From Aptenodytes patagonicus (taxonomy: Eukaryota; Chordata; Aves; Sphenisciformes; Spheniscidae): DNA of 64,000 nucleotides. Below are positions 63,301 through 64,000 of this stretch, in pieces. Each line of letters begins with the position of its first letter. Position 1 is the stretch's first letter. The DNA lies in contig NC_134962.1 of the NCBI RefSeq assembly GCF_965638725.1, forward strand, positions 4,161,501 through 4,225,500, written 5' to 3'. The notes under the pieces are model-generated. The model was given only the letters and a program-made list of their open reading frames with translations. It was not told where the DNA came from and ran no database searches. Both the position numbers and the translations under genes were made by a program.

Positions 63301-64000
63301 AGCTTTTTTGTCAGCAAAATAGGTAAATACCATAAAACCTATCTCCAGGAAGTGGGCTGAAATCCCCAAGGGAAAATAGTAGAGAAATACATTCATATAG
63401 GTAAGTGAAATTGTTTACATATCGGGATGAAAAGAGAAAGCATGACCTTGACTGTGCTAACATTCAAATTCTGTCAATTACTAAGGGACTTCATAATGAG
63501 AATGAGCAACAAGGGTCACTTTAATTAAATAGCCCAAACAGTATGCGAGGGAGAAAAAGTCTTATGAGTATTATGATACCAAGATAAGCAACTGAAAAAA
63601 AGCCCTAAGTCCTGATAATTAAAGTTATACTATGACCAGCGATTTCTTAAAAAGCCTCTTTTAGAAAAGTATTTGGCACCACCACACGGCGAGACAGAAA
63701 ACGACTGCTTTAAAATGGGAAGTGATTTATTGATCATTAGGAATTAAGACTAGAAAAAGAATACGAAGAAAAAGTTCTGGGACCCTGCAGCTTCTCTGAC
63801 ATAAAATGCTGTGTGTTTGGCAGCTAACTACTATGCAAGACCATAAAAACAGTGGGAAGCAAAACAGTATTTCAGCATTAAAGCTACGTAAGACTTTTTG
63901 CTTTCTCGACCTATTTATGCTTCCAGCCCAAGAAGCGCTGCGGCTGAAGGCACGCTTACCGCTACTACAACCCCTCTGAACCCCGACAATGTCACACGGC
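56941..64000 (-). CDS. Mitochondrial ribosome-associated GTPase 2 (MTG2/GTPBP5), 5' end cut by window
   Basis: Exons on the minus strand are 63960-64000 (partial), 62368-62515, 60244-60359, 59375-59593, 57738-57876 and 56941-57335, all with GT-AG junctions and matching phases. MTG2 is an Obg-family GTPase of the mitochondrial matrix that works on the large mitoribosomal subunit during assembly. The visible part has the glycine-rich Obg fold ([31 protein letters not shown]). The G domain follows: G1 [10 protein letters not shown]2 [11 protein letters not shown]3 DIPG, G4 NKID and G5 SALTG. From TRYFVD to the stop the visible protein is 338 residues, matching the same part of the 406-aa human protein. 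The N-terminal targeting peptide is mostly beyond the right edge. Gene order HRH3-MTG2 and opposite strands match mammals. The intron between 62368 and 60359 holds a sense CR1. Confidence 0.96.
57738..57876 (-). CDS. MTG2 exon with P-loop and switch I
   Basis: Acceptor GTATTCCAG, then GTGGGCTTTCC coding for [10 protein letters not shown] (Walker A), followed by [11 protein letters not shown] (switch I). It ends QVA plus one base before GTAAGG, in phase 1. Confidence 0.97.
59375..59593 (-). CDS. MTG2 exon with second half of the Obg fold
   Basis: Acceptor TTCACTTTAAG; encodes [11 protein letters not shown], then [11 protein letters not shown] and [12 protein letters not shown]. It is exactly 73 codons, phase 0 at both ends, with the donor TTG|GTGAG. 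Confidence 0.97.
60161..60190. repeat. Perfect 13-bp inverted repeat with 4-nt loop in MTG2 intron
   Basis: ATTTTCAAGCTGG, then CCAT, then CCAGCTTGAAAAT. The arms are exact reverse complements. It lies about 54 nt downstream of an MTG2 splice donor (exon 60244-60359), in the intron. Confidence 0.7.
60244..60359 (-). CDS. MTG2 exon with Obg-fold middle part
   Basis: Acceptor GCTTTACAG; encodes [17 protein letters not shown] and [17 protein letters not shown], ending AAA|GTAAGT. It is 116 nt and fits phase 1 in, phase 0 out. Confidence 0.96.
60723..62103 (-). mobile_element. CR1 LINE, 5'-truncated and internally deleted
   Basis: On the minus strand the element ends with ATTCTATGATTCTATGACT at 60723. 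A 376-codon frame (60811-61941) covers the linker after the endonuclease ([30 protein letters not shown]) and the start of the reverse transcriptase ([19 protein letters not shown]). It then jumps, at about 61003, straight to the ORF2 C-terminus ([22 protein letters not shown]). The catalytic reverse-transcriptase core is missing. A second frame at 61835-62095 ([27 protein letters not shown]) is the preceding endonuclease end, separated by a frameshift near 61930. The 5' end is cut at about 62103. It lies in an MTG2 intron in the sense direction and cannot move by itself. Confidence 0.93.
62368..62515 (-). CDS. MTG2 exon with start of the Obg fold
   Basis: Acceptor TCCTTGTTACAG; encodes [15 protein letters not shown], then the glycine repeats and GGHVILK. 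It ends GAAAG|GTAAAAC in phase 1. Confidence 0.96.
62516..63959 (-). other. MTG2 intron between first and second visible exons
   Basis: AT-rich, about 1.44 kb, with a T-rich run near 62948-62959. No exon is needed for phase (0 to 0). A skipped short exon cannot be excluded. Confidence 0.5.
63960..64000 (-). CDS. MTG2 first coding exon, partial
   Basis: The frame [13 protein letters not shown] runs to GCG|GTAAGC, a good donor in phase 0, which matches the phase-0 acceptor of the next exon. CpG density rises here, so the MTG2 CpG-island promoter probably starts at the edge. The basic, hydrophobic residues suit a mitochondrial targeting peptide. The ATG is outside the window, so the frame is inferred from phase. 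Confidence 0.6.

Overview
This is a vertebrate nuclear window, almost certainly from a bird and probably a neoavian. Two CR1 retrotransposon copies end in the avian-type ATTCTATG 8-mer tail, two related ERV LTRs lie on the left, and genes are interrupted by GT-AG introns. GC-rich CpG-island promoters sit in an AT-rich background. Nothing suggests bacterial or plasmid DNA, and there is no operon, CRISPR array or tRNA that I can see.

Layout, left to right. (1) 1-12.5 kb is AT-rich and intron-like. It carries two plus-oriented LTRs (2266-2827, a solo LTR with a perfect 5-bp target-site duplication, and 5887-6417). (2) 11.93-13.1 kb is a CpG island with three good minus-strand splice donors, so it is probably the promoter and alternative first exons of a leftward gene. 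From the mammalian order MTG2-HRH3-OSBPL2 that gene should be OSBPL2. No OSBPL2 coding exon was recognised, so this rests on synteny only. (3) 13.3-38.4 kb is an intergenic stretch with one CR1 fragment (21.0-21.4 kb) and no supported gene. (4) 38.39-43.1 kb holds the complete histamine H3 receptor gene HRH3 on the plus strand: a minisatellite and Sp1-rich CpG promoter, three coding exons encoding 417 aa, and a long 3'UTR. (5) 43.1-56.5 kb is AT-rich with ancient MIR-type SINE relics and a few splice-flanked exon-like segments on the minus strand that I cannot assign. (6) 56.9-64.0 kb holds MTG2 (GTPBP5/ObgH1) on the minus strand. Five coding exons are complete and the first is cut by the window edge. 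Its second visible intron contains a sense-oriented CR1 with a large internal deletion but a long open reading frame.

The genes do not work together. HRH3 is a neuronal Gi/o-coupled histamine receptor and MTG2 is a mitochondrial large-ribosomal-subunit assembly GTPase; they are simply conserved neighbours (human 20q13.33). No novel multi-gene system was found. The points most worth checking are the deleted CR1, the multi-donor CpG island, the bird-specific third loop of HRH3, and the exon-like segments at 45-55 kb.
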